DNA of 64,000 nucleotides from Deltaproteobacteria bacterium (lineage in GTDB: Bacteria > Bdellovibrionota_C > UBA2361 > JAGFJO01). The notes under the pieces are model-generated. The model saw only the letters and a list, made by a program, of their open reading frames with translations, was not told the DNA's origin and made no database searches. The translations under genes and the position numbers were made by a program. Below are positions 44,712 through 54,333 of this stretch, piece by piece; the first letter of the stretch is position 1, and each line of letters begins with the position of its first letter. The stretch is from NCBI GenBank assembly GCA_024102635.1, contig JAGFJO010000013.1:1-64000 (forward strand), in the 5' to 3' direction.

Positions 44712-46129
44712 TTCGCTCCGTTTCGGGGCTCTAAACCGTAACTTTGCACTTTTGCTATTAAACTTGAGCGGGAGACACCCAGCTCCTTAGCCGCTTCGCT
44801 TTTGTTCCAATTCAGCCGCTTTAGGGTCTTAAGGATCATCTCTCGCTCGACCTGTTCGACGGCGTCTTTTAGTGTTGCCGGATCTTCTTGATTCTTTTCC
44901 ACACCGCCGCCTTGCGCCTGGATCTGAGTAGACAGTAGAGCTGCAGGGATCACTTCATCCGCTCCGCTCATCAGCACCAGCCTTTCAATCTCGTTTTGCA
45001 GTTGCCGAATATTGCCGGGCCAGCTGTAACGCATGATAGCTTCTATCGCCTCGGGCTCGAGCCGTTTGCGGCGAGTGCCCTTGCGTTCAGCTTGAACGCG
45101 TAGAAAATGTTCGGCTAAAAGAGGGATGTCAGAGGCTCGCTCCCGAAGCGGAGGAATTTTAAGATTTACCACGTTCAGGCGATAGTAAAGATCCTCACGG
45201 AAAGTGCCCTCTTGGACCATTTTAAGAAGGTCGCGGTTTGTCGCCGCCACCACCCGCACATCAACCTGTTTAGCTTTTGTGCCTCCCACCGGAATGAAAG
45301 TTCCCTCTTGCAGTACTCGTAACAGCTTAACCTGCAAGGCAGGGCTCATCTCTCCCAGTTCATCCAGAAAGAAAGTTCCCTTATCGGCAATTTCAAAAAG
45401 CCCCTGCTTATCGCGAATTGCGCCGGTGAACGCGCCGCGCACATGACCAAATAACTCTGACTCAAGTAGGTTCTCATTGAAGGCAGAGCAGTTTTGTGCC
45501 ACGAAGGGCATCTCTCTGCGTGAGCTGCGATAGTGTAGAGCAGTGGCAACCAATTCCTTGCCGGTGCCGGATTCCCCGCTGATTAGAATAGAGGCGTCTG
45601 AATCGGCTACCTTCTCGATTAACGAATAAAGCTCGCGCATCGGCTGGCTGGCGCCAACTATATTATCAAACGAAGCCCTTTTAGCGTCGTTCCTAGCGAG
45701 TTCGCGTAGCTGCAGATCTTTGCTCTGTAGCTCGCGATAGGTCTCTTTTAGCCGCAGTGCAGCCTTTACCCGCGCCAGAAGCTCTTCGCTTTTGAAAGGC
45801 TTCTTGATGTAATCGTCTGCGCCCTGTTCCAGGCCGGCAACCACATCCTCAAGCGAATCCTTGGCCGTCAGAAGCACCACTACCGAATAGCGCAGCTGAG
45901 GGTCGGCCTTCAGACGCCGGGTTACTTCCAGGCCGTCGGGGCCAGGCATTTGAACATCGAGAAGAATTAATTCCGGGGTGTTCACTCGCGCCTGTTCAAG
46001 CGCTTGATCGCCAGTTGAAGCCGTAACGACGTGATAGCCATTAGAGGAAAGAAGCTGCTCCAGAGCGAAAAGGGCCTCTTGATTATCATCAACGGCTAGA
46101 ATGGTGGCGGGCCCCTTTAATGATTGCAT
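44708..46129 (-). CDS. Sigma-54-dependent response regulator (NtrC family)
   Basis: The N-terminal receiver has phospho-acceptor Asp58 in LILLDVQMPGPDG and Lys in VVLLTAKDS. The central AAA+ domain carries Walker A GESGTGKE, the sigma-54-contacting GAFTGAI and FLDELGEM. The C-terminal Fis-type helix-turn-helix is LNWNKSEAAKELGVSRSSLIAK. The length of 473 residues is normal. It lies 12 bases downstream of rho on the minus strand. No cognate histidine kinase is nearby. The downstream pseudo-receiver is coupled to it. Target genes are unknown. Confidence 0.92.
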   Translation of the reverse strand: MQSLKGPATILAVDDNQEALFALEQLLSSNGYHVVTASTGDQALEQARVNTPELILLDVQMPGPDGLEVTRRLKADPQLRYSVVVLLTAKDSLEDVVAGLEQGADDYIKKPFKSEELLARVKAALRLKETYRELQSKDLQLRELARNDAKRASFDNIVGASQPMRELYSLIEKVADSDASILISGESGTGKELVATALHYRSSRREMPFVAQNCSAFNENLLESELFGHVRGAFTGAIRDKQGLFEIADKGTFFLDELGEMSPALQVKLLRVLQEGTFIPVGGTKAKQVDVRVVAATNRDLLKMVQEGTFREDLYYRLNVVNLKIPPLRERASDIPLLAEHFLRVQAERKGTRRKRLEPEAIEAIMRYSWPGNIRQLQNEIERLVLMSGADEVIPAALLSTQIQAQGGGVEKNQEDPATLKDAVEQVEREMILKTLKRLNWNKSEAAKELGVSRSSLIAKVQSYGLEPRNGAK

Positions 46130-46141
46130 GGATTAGCAGCT

Positions 46142-47398
46142 TTAACTGCCCTTCATCATCTCCAAAAACTCTTTGTTGCTCTTTGTACCGTCCATCTTGC
46201 TCTGCAGCCACTCCATTGCTTCCACCGGGCTAAGAGGGCTTAGTACTTTGCGCAACAGCCATACCTTTTGAAGAATTTCATTCTTGATTAAAAGCTCTTC
46301 TTTACGGGTGCCGGATTTGTTGATATCCACGGCAGGATAGATGCGCCGCTCAACAAGTTTTCGGTCCAAGTGTAGCTCCATATTGCCGGTTCCTTTGAAC
46401 TCCTCGAAGATAACCTCATCCATGCGGGAGCCCGTGTCTACCAGGGCAGTTCCGATAATCGTTAAGCTGCCACCCTCTTCCACATTTCGAGCTGCTCCGA
46501 AAAAGCGCTTCGGTTTATGCAGTGCATTTGAATCTACACCTCCGGAAAGAATCTTACCGCTGGGAGGAACAACTGCATTATAGGCGCGAGCAAGCCGGGT
46601 AATTGAATCAAGCAAGATAACCACATCCCGCTTGTGTTCTACCAGCCTCTTAGCCTTTTCAATCACCATCTCGGCAACCTGCACGTGACGTTGCGCAGGC
46701 TCGTCGAAGGTGGAGCTAATAACCTCGCCGTTGACGGAACGAAGCATATCAGTCACCTCCTCAGGCCTTTCGTCGATCAAAAGAACTATGAGAATAACCT
46801 CCTTATGATTCTCTGTGATGGCATTGGCGATATTCTGAAGCAGCATGGTTTTGCCGGTCTTCGGCGGCGCAACGATAAGCGCGCGCTGCCCTTTCCCGAT
46901 CGGAGCAAACAAATCGATTATGCGGGTAGATAAGCCGCCCTTCTTTCCTTCAAGATTGATCTTTTGTTCAGGATAGAGCGGGGTAAGATTGTCGAAATGA
47001 ATTTTCGACTTAAGCACCTCTAAGCTGTCGTGATTAACCGAGTTGACCTTAAGGAGCGCGAAATATCTCTCGCCTTCCTTCTCTCTCGGGGGGCGAATCT
47101 GGCCCTCTACCGTATCGCCTGTCTTCAAGCCGAAGCGCCGGATCTGAGCCGGGGAAACGTAAATGTCATCCGAACCGGGAAGGTAGTTGAAGTCAGGAGC
47201 CCGTAAGAATCCAAATCCATCCGGGAGACATTCCAGCACACCTTCGGCGTAAATGTTTCCATTAGATTCCGATTGAGCTGTCAGGATTGAGAAGATCAGC
47301 TCCTGACGGCGCATCGTGTTGGCACCTTCGATCTCAAAATCGGTTGCCAATTTCATTAATTCTTCGTTCTTAAGGCGCTTTAGTTCATTTAGGTTCAT
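46142..47398 (-). CDS. rho: Transcription termination factor Rho
   Basis: An RNA-dependent ATPase that ends transcription. The N-terminal OB-fold RNA-binding domain contains [23 protein letters not shown] sequence followed by [15 protein letters not shown]. The ATPase has Walker [11 protein letters not shown], Walker [16 protein letters not shown] and the Q-loop/R-loop region. The length of 418 residues equals E. coli Rho (419). ATG47398 was chosen over TTG47413 since [13 protein letters not shown] is the conserved start. The upstream leader (47399-47808) carries a tandem repeat array. Confidence 0.95.
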   Translation of the reverse strand: MNLNELKRLKNEELMKLATDFEIEGANTMRRQELIFSILTAQSESNGNIYAEGVLECLPDGFGFLRAPDFNYLPGSDDIYVSPAQIRRFGLKTGDTVEGQIRPPREKEGERYFALLKVNSVNHDSLEVLKSKIHFDNLTPLYPEQKINLEGKKGGLSTRIIDLFAPIGKGQRALIVAPPKTGKTMLLQNIANAITENHKEVILIVLLIDERPEEVTDMLRSVNGEVISSTFDEPAQRHVQVAEMVIEKAKRLVEHKRDVVILLDSITRLARAYNAVVPPSGKILSGGVDSNALHKPKRFFGAARNVEEGGSLTIIGTALVDTGSRMDEVIFEEFKGTGNMELHLDRKLVERRIYPAVDINKSGTRKEELLIKNEILQKVWLLRKVLSPLSPVEAMEWLQSKMDGTKSNKEFLEMMKGS

Positions 47399-47808
47399 GA
47401 TAGTTCCAAACAAATAGAAAAACTGTGTGAGTGATGACTTAGATCTTTATTGAGCAATCAGTTCAAACCAACAACATCACTAAAGACTTACTATGAATAT
47501 GAGCTTATTAATCTTTTAGGAGTACGAACGAACCGGACCGTTAACCGCATGCACTTTCACAATGCTATGCACTTTCATAATGCTTATGCATTTTCATAAT
47601 GCTTATGCATTTTCATAATGCTACTGTCACAATTCTTTAAGCGATACTCCGCAACTTGAAACCTAACTAGCCCGAAACTGATTCCCATGTATGAAGTTAT
47701 TAATGGGGCAGATAGGAGGAATTGCAAGGTAAGAGATAACTCTCGATTACACTGTCAATTTTAGCCTCTACCCTTTCAAGTAGTCAATACCTATCCTCCT
47801 GTCAAGGC
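47399..47808. other. rho leader / tsaB downstream region
   Basis: A 410-base gene-free stretch, AT-rich in its rho-proximal part. On the minus strand a TTGACA-like -35 near 47,750 lacks a convincing -10. The repeat array at 47549-47622 is the main structure. Long leaders before rho are common because Rho controls its own termination in several species. Confidence 0.5.
47549..47622. repeat. Four tandem 18-19 bp repeats in the rho leader
   Basis: Units at 47549-47566, 47567-47585, 47586-47604 and 47605-47622 share ATGCAYTTTCAYAATGCTT (Y for C/T), with one or two changes between neighbours. On the minus strand each contains GCATT-ATGAA-AATGC, a five-bp hairpin, so the rho transcript would carry four small stem-loops in a row. 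Confidence 0.75.
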
Positions 47809-48543
47809 CTAACGTGAAGATCTCATTCGTTCTGTGATGGTTCGTGCCGCTACGGGCCGAACGTATGTGGGCTCCTGACACGCCAAGGCAGCCAGATCAT
47901 AGGGCTGCGGGTTAGGCTGCTGTTCACAGTAAATTCCGGCCAGTTGCGCCGCAAGCGCTGCGGTCCGCTGTATCGTCCAACCATGCACTGCTTCAAAATG
48001 CCCAGCTGTCTGATCTGAATCACAAACAACCGCCACCTGCGGCGCAGGTACCAAATAATCAGCTTGCATTCTCTTAAGTTTTTCCTGCGCTTCGGGATAT
48101 CCCAATATTGCTGCGACAGGTTCTCGCACTAATCTTCCCTCGTTATTGCGGCGAAAGAAGGCAGTAAATAGCTCTCCCCTCCGTGCATCACTGGCACACG
48201 CAATGAGTGCCGCATTGGCCGGAGCTTCACGCGCCATTCCCTCCAGCGAACAGACTGAGCAAAGGGGAATCTGAAGAGCAAAGCTGACACCCTTTAAGAA
48301 GGAGTATCCGATTCTTAGCCCCGTAAAAGAGCCGGGACCGCTTCCGATGACCAATGCGCGAAGACCAGCCGCTGCCCCACCGCCGATGGCCTGCTGTACA
48401 AGTTCCGCAAGCTCTTCACTGTGGCTTGTGGTGCCGGAGGAGCTTCTCTCAACCAGCGTGCCGGAATCTGTATAAAAGGCCACAAAGGTCCGCGGTGTGC
48501 TGGTATCTATCGCCAAGATATTTTTTATCAAAGCCGCTCCCAT
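47809..48543 (-). CDS. tsaB: tRNA threonylcarbamoyladenosine biosynthesis protein TsaB
   Basis: An ASKHA-fold partner of TsaD for t6A37 tRNA modification. ILAIDTSTPRTFVAFY at the start and VIGSGPGSFTGLRIG are TsaB hallmarks. I chose ATG48543, which places the conserved start near residue 8. The longer frame starting with GTG48627 is also possible, but its ribosome signal is poor. With 244 residues it matches the usual length. It lies at the end of the rpsB-to-rseP series. Confidence 0.88.
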   Translation of the reverse strand: MGAALIKNILAIDTSTPRTFVAFYTDSGTLVERSSSGTTSHSEELAELVQQAIGGGAAAGLRALVIGSGPGSFTGLRIGYSFLKGVSFALQIPLCSVCSLEGMAREAPANAALIACASDARRGELFTAFFRRNNEGRLVREPVAAILGYPEAQEKLKRMQADYLVPAPQVAVVCDSDQTAGHFEAVHGWTIQRTAALAAQLAGIYCEQQPNPQPYDLAALACQEPTYVRPVAARTITERMRSSR

Positions 48544-48645
48544 TTCAATACCGATCCCCCGGATCGAGGTCGTCTCGCAGCGAAAATTTATGCTCAAGTG
48601 CGGCAGTCGCGGCTTCAGTTGAGCCACCTTCTTGACGCTCTCTAG

Positions 48646-49836
48646 TTAGAACAACCTTAGAAGATCATTTCTTAACGCCACTACCATAAGCAGCAGCAAT
48701 ATGAACATCCCCACCTGATTGGCGCGCTCTATTACTCGAAGACTGACCGGACTCCCCTTAATCCCTTCGATGGTGAAAAACATTAGGTGTCCGCCGTCAA
48801 GGATCGGAATCGGCATGAGGTTGATTATGGCAAGGCTGATATTGAGCAATACAATCAAGCCCAAAATATACTCTATTCCCCGTTTGGTGCTGTGAGCTGT
48901 GGCTTGAAAAATAGATATCGGTCCGCCCAAATTCTCGGTGGAAACGTTCCCCTTGACCATGCCCCAGATCGAAAGCGCCATAAAGGTGCTCGCATCAGCC
49001 ACGTTTCTAGTTCCGAGATAAATGGCTTCGCCGAGCCCGGAGACCGGCTCTCTTGGGATGTAAACTTGAATGCCGACCTTGTAGCTGGGCTCGATCTCCC
49101 TCCCCTCCCAGATCTCCTGCTCCTCCGACTTCATTTTTTTGGGGGTGACCGTTATCATTCTTACTTCGGTACTCTCAACGCCGTTCTTTTCAACCGTCCG
49201 TTCGACCTTAAGATGAAGCGGTGCACCATTGGAGGAGGCAATGCGTGAGGAGAGTTCGGTCCAGGTATTTATCTTCTCACCGTTTATTTCGGTAACGAGG
49301 TCCTTGGCCTGCAGCCCCGATTGCTCACCCGGGGAATCAGGAAGAGTGGTGCCGATGATTGGTCGATCGGGCGCCTGGCGTACCGGCCTCCCGAGAATGT
49401 AAAAGGTACCGATAGACACGAGTATTGCAAAAAGCACATTAAAACCGGGGCCGGCGAGGACAATGGCAGTTTTGGCCAAATAGCCCTTCTCGATGAACCA
49501 TCGGCTGCGATCATTTAGAAGATTTATCTCTTCAGGCGATAGTTCCATCTCCTGCTGTGCCTGGACTGCTTCAGCTTCGCTCTCCTCGAGAGGCTCCGGA
49601 TCGGCACGCATTCGCGGATCCTCTCCGACCATCTTTACAAAGCCGCCCAACGGGATCCAACGGATCGAGTAGGTAGTCTCTCCAATCCTTTTCTTGAAGA
49701 TCTGCCGGCCAAAGCCGATTGCGAACTCCAGTACCCCTACGCGGCACATTTTTGCCACTAAAAAGTGACCGAGTTCATGAACAAAAATTAGCACCCCGAG
49801 CAGGGCGATGAATATGAAAACTGTAGTCAGTGCCAT
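48646..49836 (-). CDS. rseP: Site-2 intramembrane zinc protease RseP
   Basis: Cleaves membrane anti-sigma factors and remnant signal peptides. The zinc motif HELGH is at residues 20-24 (FVHELGHFLVAKM) and the second motif NLMPIPILDGGH at about residues 336-347. A PDZ domain with SPGEQSGLQAKDLVTEING is in between. The length of 396 residues fits single-PDZ members (E. coli has two). A charged insert of about 35 residues (PLEESEAEAVQAQQEM) follows the first membrane segment. It abuts dxr without a gap (stop at 49837) and is co-transcribed in the usual envelope order. Confidence 0.94.
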   Translation of the reverse strand: MALTTVFIFIALLGVLIFVHELGHFLVAKMCRVGVLEFAIGFGRQIFKKRIGETTYSIRWIPLGGFVKMVGEDPRMRADPEPLEESEAEAVQAQQEMELSPEEINLLNDRSRWFIEKGYLAKTAIVLAGPGFNVLFAILVSIGTFYILGRPVRQAPDRPIIGTTLPDSPGEQSGLQAKDLVTEINGEKINTWTELSSRIASSNGAPLHLKVERTVEKNGVESTEVRMITVTPKKMKSEEQEIWEGREIEPSYKVGIQVYIPREPVSGLGEAIYLGTRNVADASTFMALSIWGMVKGNVSTENLGGPISIFQATAHSTKRGIEYILGLIVLLNISLAIINLMPIPILDGGHLMFFTIEGIKGSPVSLRVIERANQVGMFILLLLMVVALRNDLLRLF

Positions 49837-51069
49837 TTAATCTTTCGCGATAAACCCAGGCTGAAGCTCTCTTCTTAATTGCGCTTCAATCTGTTCAAGC
49901 TCTTCAATACTAGCATAGTTTAGCGTGCCGAACTCCTCAAGTGCCGCTGCAACAAATGCGTCAATTTGATCAAAAGTCAAACTTCCTTGAAAAAAATAAG
50001 AGACCGCCAGCTCGTTGGCCAGATTAAGCACCGCTGGAGCGGCCCCGCCGCTCGTTAGAGCCGAGCGCGCCATCGCTATTGCAGGGAATCGTAGCGGGTC
50101 CAGGGGGATAAAAGTAAGAGATCCCAGCGCGCAAAGGTCCATCGGCGGCATTATCGCGCTTAAGCGGCTGTCTGGATATGTCAACGCGTATGCAATAGGG
50201 CCTTTCATGTCGGGCAAGGAGAGCTGGGCGAACTGACTTCCATCGGTAAGCTTGATAAGCGAATGCACTATACTCTGTGGGTGTATAACCACTTCAATTG
50301 CATCCGACCCCAAGCTGAACAGCCAGTGCGCCTCGATGAGCTCCAGACCCTTGTTGAACATAGTCGCCGAATCAACCGAGATCTTTGCACCCATGCGCCA
50401 GCGAGGATGCTTTACGGCATCTTCGGGTCTAATACTCTTCAGCTGCTGCCGGGATCTCGATAAAAACGGCCCTCCCGACGCTGTCAGTGTTATTCCCGAG
50501 AGATTAACCATTCGCTCTCCCTGGAGCACCTGAAATATCGCTGAATGTTCACTATCGACTGGAATGAGCTCTCCTTTTCCCTCCTTGAGAGCCCCCTCAA
50601 CCAGCTTTCCTCCAGCAACCAAGCTCTCCTTGTTTGCCAATGCCACACGTTTCCCGGCATGTAGTGCGGCTAAAACGCCGCGCAGCCCAACCATCCCCAC
50701 CATCGCGGCTACTACGATATGAGACGCGTCACCGCCCGCCAGAGCCTCTATTTCCACTGCTCCTGCGCCAATCTGTGGCAACGGCAGATTCCGCGATTTG
50801 AGAAGTTCAGTGAGCTCACCGACGCGATCGGGGTCACGAATTGCTACGGCTTGCGGATTGAATTCGGCGATCTGATTGACGAGTAGCTCTAAGTTGTCCC
50901 CTGCCACCAGGCTTTCCACCTGAAATGACTTCGGCTCCATTCTCAACACTTCGAGCGTGGATGTGCCGATCGAGCCGGTGGACCCGAGCACCGAAACCTT
51001 CTTCGGCTTCACGCTTGATGAGCTTTGTTGTTGCGCTTTTATAGGTACCAGCATGAGGTGGGCCTGCAA
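49837..51069 (-). CDS. dxr: 1-deoxy-D-xylulose 5-phosphate reductoisomerase
   Basis: The second step of the MEP isoprenoid pathway. The NADPH-binding VLGSTGSIGTSTLEVL is near the N-terminus. SEHSAIFQ and HPRWRMGAKISVDSATMFNKGLE are catalytic and metal motifs, and ALEEFGTLNYASIEELEQIE belongs to the C-terminal helix bundle. The length of 410 residues is slightly above the usual 398 because of an N-terminal extension (MLVPIKAQQQSS). It is positioned between cdsA and rseP, the common order. Confidence 0.95.
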   Translation of the reverse strand: MQAHLMLVPIKAQQQSSSSVKPKKVSVLGSTGSIGTSTLEVLRMEPKSFQVESLVAGDNLELLVNQIAEFNPQAVAIRDPDRVGELTELLKSRNLPLPQIGAGAVEIEALAGGDASHIVVAAMVGMVGLRGVLAALHAGKRVALANKESLVAGGKLVEGALKEGKGELIPVDSEHSAIFQVLQGERMVNLSGITLTASGGPFLSRSRQQLKSIRPEDAVKHPRWRMGAKISVDSATMFNKGLELIEAHWLFSLGSDAIEVVIHPQSIVHSLIKLTDGSQFAQLSLPDMKGPIAYALTYPDSRLSAIMPPMDLCALGSLTFIPLDPLRFPAIAMARSALTSGGAAPAVLNLANELAVSYFFQGSLTFDQIDAFVAAALEEFGTLNYASIEELEQIEAQLRRELQPGFIAKD

Positions 51070-51079
51070 ATAGCTTGCA

Positions 51080-51970
51080 TTAAAGTATTAGGGTGACGAG
51101 GTAGTAAAAGAGGACGGGAGGGGCAGCCGCCAGGATCCCATCTGCTCTGTCCAGCACCCCTCCATGTCCAGGCAGAAGCGTGCCGCTGTCTTTTACACCG
51201 TTCATACGCTTGATGAATGACTTGCTTAGATCTCCGAGCTGAGCCGCAACCACAACGAAGAGAGAAACAATTATGATTTCGAGAGCTGGCCGCTGTATCG
51301 GAAGAAGGAAGGCCAGAAGCTGCCCGGCCGCCACTCCGCAAATAAGCCCCGCCGCCGACCCGCTTATCGTTTTGTTAGGTGATATTAGAGGCGCTAAGCG
51401 AGGGCCCCCTACCTTAGAGCCGAAAAGATAAGCGCAGGTATCGTTGATTGATACCACTGCTACCAGCCAGGCAACCAGCCGTACCAGATCTTCGAAGAGC
51501 AAGAGAGATAGAAGTGAAGCACCCCCTAATGAGATAAGAACAATTCCGACAAAGATCTCACGCGCGATTTCAATCGAGTGCTCCAGTTCTCGCGCGCCGG
51601 CAGCAATCACATAAAGTACAGCACCTAAAAGCGAGATTAAAACCGTACCGTTTACTACACAACTCAACATGGCAGCCTTTACCTTCGGCACATCGCACAG
51701 CCCGGTAACAGAAACCAGAGACAAAAATGCGGCGGCAGGCACCATTAGAATAAGAAAATACGTTAGCCGCTTAGTAACATTCTTGCTTTGAGCGGTGCAG
51801 ACGCAGGCAAATTCAAATGCCGACATTCCTACAATAACTACCGCGCAAGCCAGCGCTAACCATCTTCCAAAACAGAAGATCGAAGAGAGAAGTAAGACGG
51901 CGCTCAAAATAGAGATAAGCGCCACTGCGGTGATCGTGCGGGTGCTCAGATTGCTAAGGTTAGTCTGCAT
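51080..51970 (-). CDS. cdsA: Phosphatidate cytidylyltransferase
   Basis: Makes CDP-diacylglycerol at the inner membrane. The signature at the end is intact: SFIKRMNGVKDSGTLLPGHGGVLDRAD (given here as key parts SFIKRMN, KDSG, PGHGG and DRAD). About eight hydrophobic segments precede it. The length of 296 residues is normal. Its start overlaps the uppS stop by one base (TAATG). Confidence 0.92.
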   Translation of the reverse strand: MQTNLSNLSTRTITAVALISILSAVLLLSSIFCFGRWLALACAVVIVGMSAFEFACVCTAQSKNVTKRLTYFLILMVPAAAFLSLVSVTGLCDVPKVKAAMLSCVVNGTVLISLLGAVLYVIAAGARELEHSIEIAREIFVGIVLISLGGASLLSLLLFEDLVRLVAWLVAVVSINDTCAYLFGSKVGGPRLAPLISPNKTISGSAAGLICGVAAGQLLAFLLPIQRPALEIIIVSLFVVVAAQLGDLSKSFIKRMNGVKDSGTLLPGHGGVLDRADGILAAAPPVLFYYLVTLIL

Positions 51971-52755
51971 TAAGCGCTACGTTCCAGCGTTCGCAGTTCC
52001 AGCATTTGCTCTCTTGTAAGCCCAAACCTACGTTCACGGCGGGCGTACTCCTCGAGGCAACGCATGTATTCCTCTTTCGAAAAGTCGGGCCAAAGGACTG
52101 GGCTTAGCACGATCTCCGAATAAGCGAGTTGCCACAACAGGAAGTTTGATATTCTATTCTCATCGCTAGTGCGGATAAGTAGGTCCGGATCCGGAATATC
52201 GGGGGCGTATAGTTTCGTAGAGAAAGCCACTTCATCGATTGATTGAATATCTAGAGCACCGCTTTTTACCTCGGCTGCTATCCGGCGCGCCGCTGAAACT
52301 ATCTCTTCCCTGCCACCGTATGAGATGGCAAGCACCAGATCCATCGCCGTGCCCTCCTGCGTGGCAGTCATACAGCGCTCGAGGGCGCTCGCGACCGGGG
52401 CCGGTAATCTTTCAAGATCGCCGATGGCTCTCAGTCTTATGCTGTGCTCTTTAAGAAGATCCACCTCGCTCTCCAAGTGCATTAGAAAGAGTTTCATAAG
52501 CGAGGAGACTTCGTCGCTGGGCCTGCGCCAATTCTCTGTTGAGAAAGCAAATAAAGTTAGATATCGAATACCAAGCCGCACGCTCTCCTCAACAACGCGA
52601 CGCACCGCCTTCGCTCCTTGCCTGTGGCCTTCAACTCGCGGCAAAAAGCGGCGCTTGGCCCATCGGCCATTGCCGTCCATGATAATTGCGATGTGTCGCG
52701 GAAGCGCCGGAGACGATCCGTTGGTGCTTGAATGGTTGCCGTTGGATTCGCTCAT
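51970..52755 (-). CDS. uppS: Undecaprenyl diphosphate synthase
   Basis: The cis-prenyltransferase that makes the carrier lipid for cell-wall synthesis. IAIIMDGNGRWAKRRFLPRVEGH contains the catalytic Asp and phosphate-binding motif (DGNGRWAK). YLTLFAFSTENWRRP and DPDLLIRTSDENRISNFLLWQ are the other conserved parts. The length of 261 residues includes a short Asn/Ser-rich leader. It lies between frr and cdsA in the classic cluster. Confidence 0.95.
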   Translation of the reverse strand: MSESNGNHSSTNGSSPALPRHIAIIMDGNGRWAKRRFLPRVEGHRQGAKAVRRVVEESVRLGIRYLTLFAFSTENWRRPSDEVSSLMKLFLMHLESEVDLLKEHSIRLRAIGDLERLPAPVASALERCMTATQEGTAMDLVLAISYGGREEIVSAARRIAAEVKSGALDIQSIDEVAFSTKLYAPDIPDPDLLIRTSDENRISNFLLWQLAYSEIVLSPVLWPDFSKEEYMRCLEEYARRERRFGLTREQMLELRTLERSA

Positions 52756-52797
52756 CTGACTTCACTGTTAAAAGCGCCTTGCTTTGGACAGGCAAAG

Positions 52798-53352
52798 CTA
52801 TACTTCCAGCATCTCCTTTTCTTTCTGCCCCATTATGCTGTCAACATCGCTGGTATGACGATCGGTGATCTTCTGTATCTCGTCCTGGCCGCGCCGTAGA
52901 TCGTCGGAGGACATCTCCTTGGCCTTCTCTTTTTTCTTGAGTTCATCTATCGCATCGCGGCGATGATTGCGCAGAGAAATCTTGCACTCCTCACCAAGTT
53001 TATGCAGCTTCTTTATCAATTCTTTGCGGCGCTCTTCCGTGAGCGCGGGAATGGAGATTCGAATAAGATTTCCGTCTCGAGCCGGATTCAACCCAAGATC
53101 AGCCTGTCTTATGGCCTTCTCCACTGCTTCGACGGCACCGCCGTCATAAACCTGCACTGTTATTAGCCGAGGCTCTGGGGTGGCAATCATTCCGAGCTGG
53201 ATGAGCGGTACCTGGCTGCCGTAATATTCTACGGTGATTCCCTCTAGTAGAGCGCTGCTCGCACGGCCGGTTCTAAGCCGCCCAATCTCCTTTTTAAGAT
53301 GCTCGATGGCTGTCTTACACTGGGATTCGAACTGCTTATATTGATCGGGCAT
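52798..53352 (-). CDS. frr: Ribosome recycling factor
   Basis: Splits post-termination ribosomes with EF-G. The length of 184 residues is normal. RTGRASSALLEGITVEYYGSQVPL and DGNLIRISIPALTEERRKELIKKL are the hallmark segments. AGGGAGAG precedes the ATG at good spacing. It lies between pyrH and uppS with short gaps. Confidence 0.96.
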   Translation of the reverse strand: MPDQYKQFESQCKTAIEHLKKEIGRLRTGRASSALLEGITVEYYGSQVPLIQLGMIATPEPRLITVQVYDGGAVEAVEKAIRQADLGLNPARDGNLIRISIPALTEERRKELIKKLHKLGEECKISLRNHRRDAIDELKKKEKAKEMSSDDLRRGQDEIQKITDRHTSDVDSIMGQKEKEMLEV

Positions 53353-53381
53353 GAGGTCTCTCCCTAAGAAGCAAATTTATG

Positions 53382-54128
53382 CTAGCTCTCTTGTGTAGAG
53401 CGGACATCTTCAGAACAAATTAGTGTGCCTATTTGATCTCCGGTCACCACTCTGCGCAGGTTCCCGTCGATTCCTATGTTGAAAACAATAATAGGAAGGT
53501 TGTTATCCATGCACAAGGAAATTGCGGCAGCATCCATTACCCGCAAATCCTTCCTCAAGACGTCCATAAAATTGAGCTGAACGTAAGGTTTGGCATTGGC
53601 ATTTTTAACCGGGTCGGAATCGTACACGGCATCGACTTTGGTGCCTTTTAACAGGATATCGGCATGCACTTCCATGGCACGCAGGCTGGCGGCGGTATCG
53701 GTAGTAAAGTAAGGGTTCCCCGTTCCGCATGCGAAGATTACTACCCGGCCCTTTTCCAAGTGACGGGTTGCCCGGCGGCGAATGTGCGATTCCGCTATTT
53801 CACGCATCTCGATGGCTGATAAGACCCGCGTTTCGATTCCGCGCTGCTCCAGCATGTTTTGAAGGGCGAGGGCGTTTATGGCTGTTGCAAGCATTCCCAT
53901 GTAATCGCCCGATGCGCGATCGAACCCCTGCGCCGTTGATTGGACGCCGCGGAATATGTTGCCGCCTCCAATTACGATCGCAAGTTCAATTCCGAGTTCA
54001 TGCACGTCATATATCTGGGAAACAAGCTGGCCGATGATTTGTGGATCTATACCGTAGCCTCGATCTCCGGCTAGTATTTCGCCGCTCAACTTGAGCAATA
54101 CTCGTCTATATTTGATGGGCTGAAACAT
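53382..54128 (-). CDS. pyrH: UMP kinase
   Basis: Phosphorylates UMP to UDP; amino-acid-kinase fold. [31 protein letters not shown] and the Asp-rich [29 protein letters not shown] region (shown by [13 protein letters not shown]) mark UMP kinase. The length of 248 residues is usual. The ATG has no clear ribosome site. Upstream lies a 205-base gap with an inverted repeat. Confidence 0.95.
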   Translation of the reverse strand: MFQPIKYRRVLLKLSGEILAGDRGYGIDPQIIGQLVSQIYDVHELGIELAIVIGGGNIFRGVQSTAQGFDRASGDYMGMLATAINALALQNMLEQRGIETRVLSAIEMREIAESHIRRRATRHLEKGRVVIFACGTGNPYFTTDTAASLRAMEVHADILLKGTKVDAVYDSDPVKNANAKPYVQLNFMDVLRKDLRVMDAAAISLCMDNNLPIIVFNIGIDGNLRRVVTGDQIGTLICSEDVRSTQES

Positions 54129-54184
54129 ATATTAATGCAGCGAGGAGTGCGCGTCTAAACACGGTTACGACTCTTGCCGGGATT

Positions 54185-54240
54185 TCTAAATCGGCCTGCA
54201 ACTGAACAGCCAAACCGATGCCCTCAAAGTCCGATTTAGA
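54185..54240. repeat. Perfect 10-bp inverted repeat upstream of pyrH
   Basis: TCTAAATCGG (54185-54194) and CCGATTTAGA (54231-54240) are exact complements 36 bases apart. The repeat lies in the tsf-pyrH gap, where neighbouring genes of this series are otherwise tightly packed. On the minus strand TATAGT at 54,241-54,250 lies just upstream, so a hairpin could form at the start of a pyrH transcript. Confidence 0.6.
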
Positions 54241-54333
54241 CACTATAGTATTAAAAACCGATAACTTAACCGCGGTGCACCGGCCCCCTATGGCGTGATA
54301 GGTGTTCCGAGCGACGCGCTATAGTGTGTAGCA

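Noticed and set aside
47549..47622. A CRISPR array in the rho leader
   Set aside because: Units are 18-19 bp, follow each other without unique spacers, and no cas genes are present.
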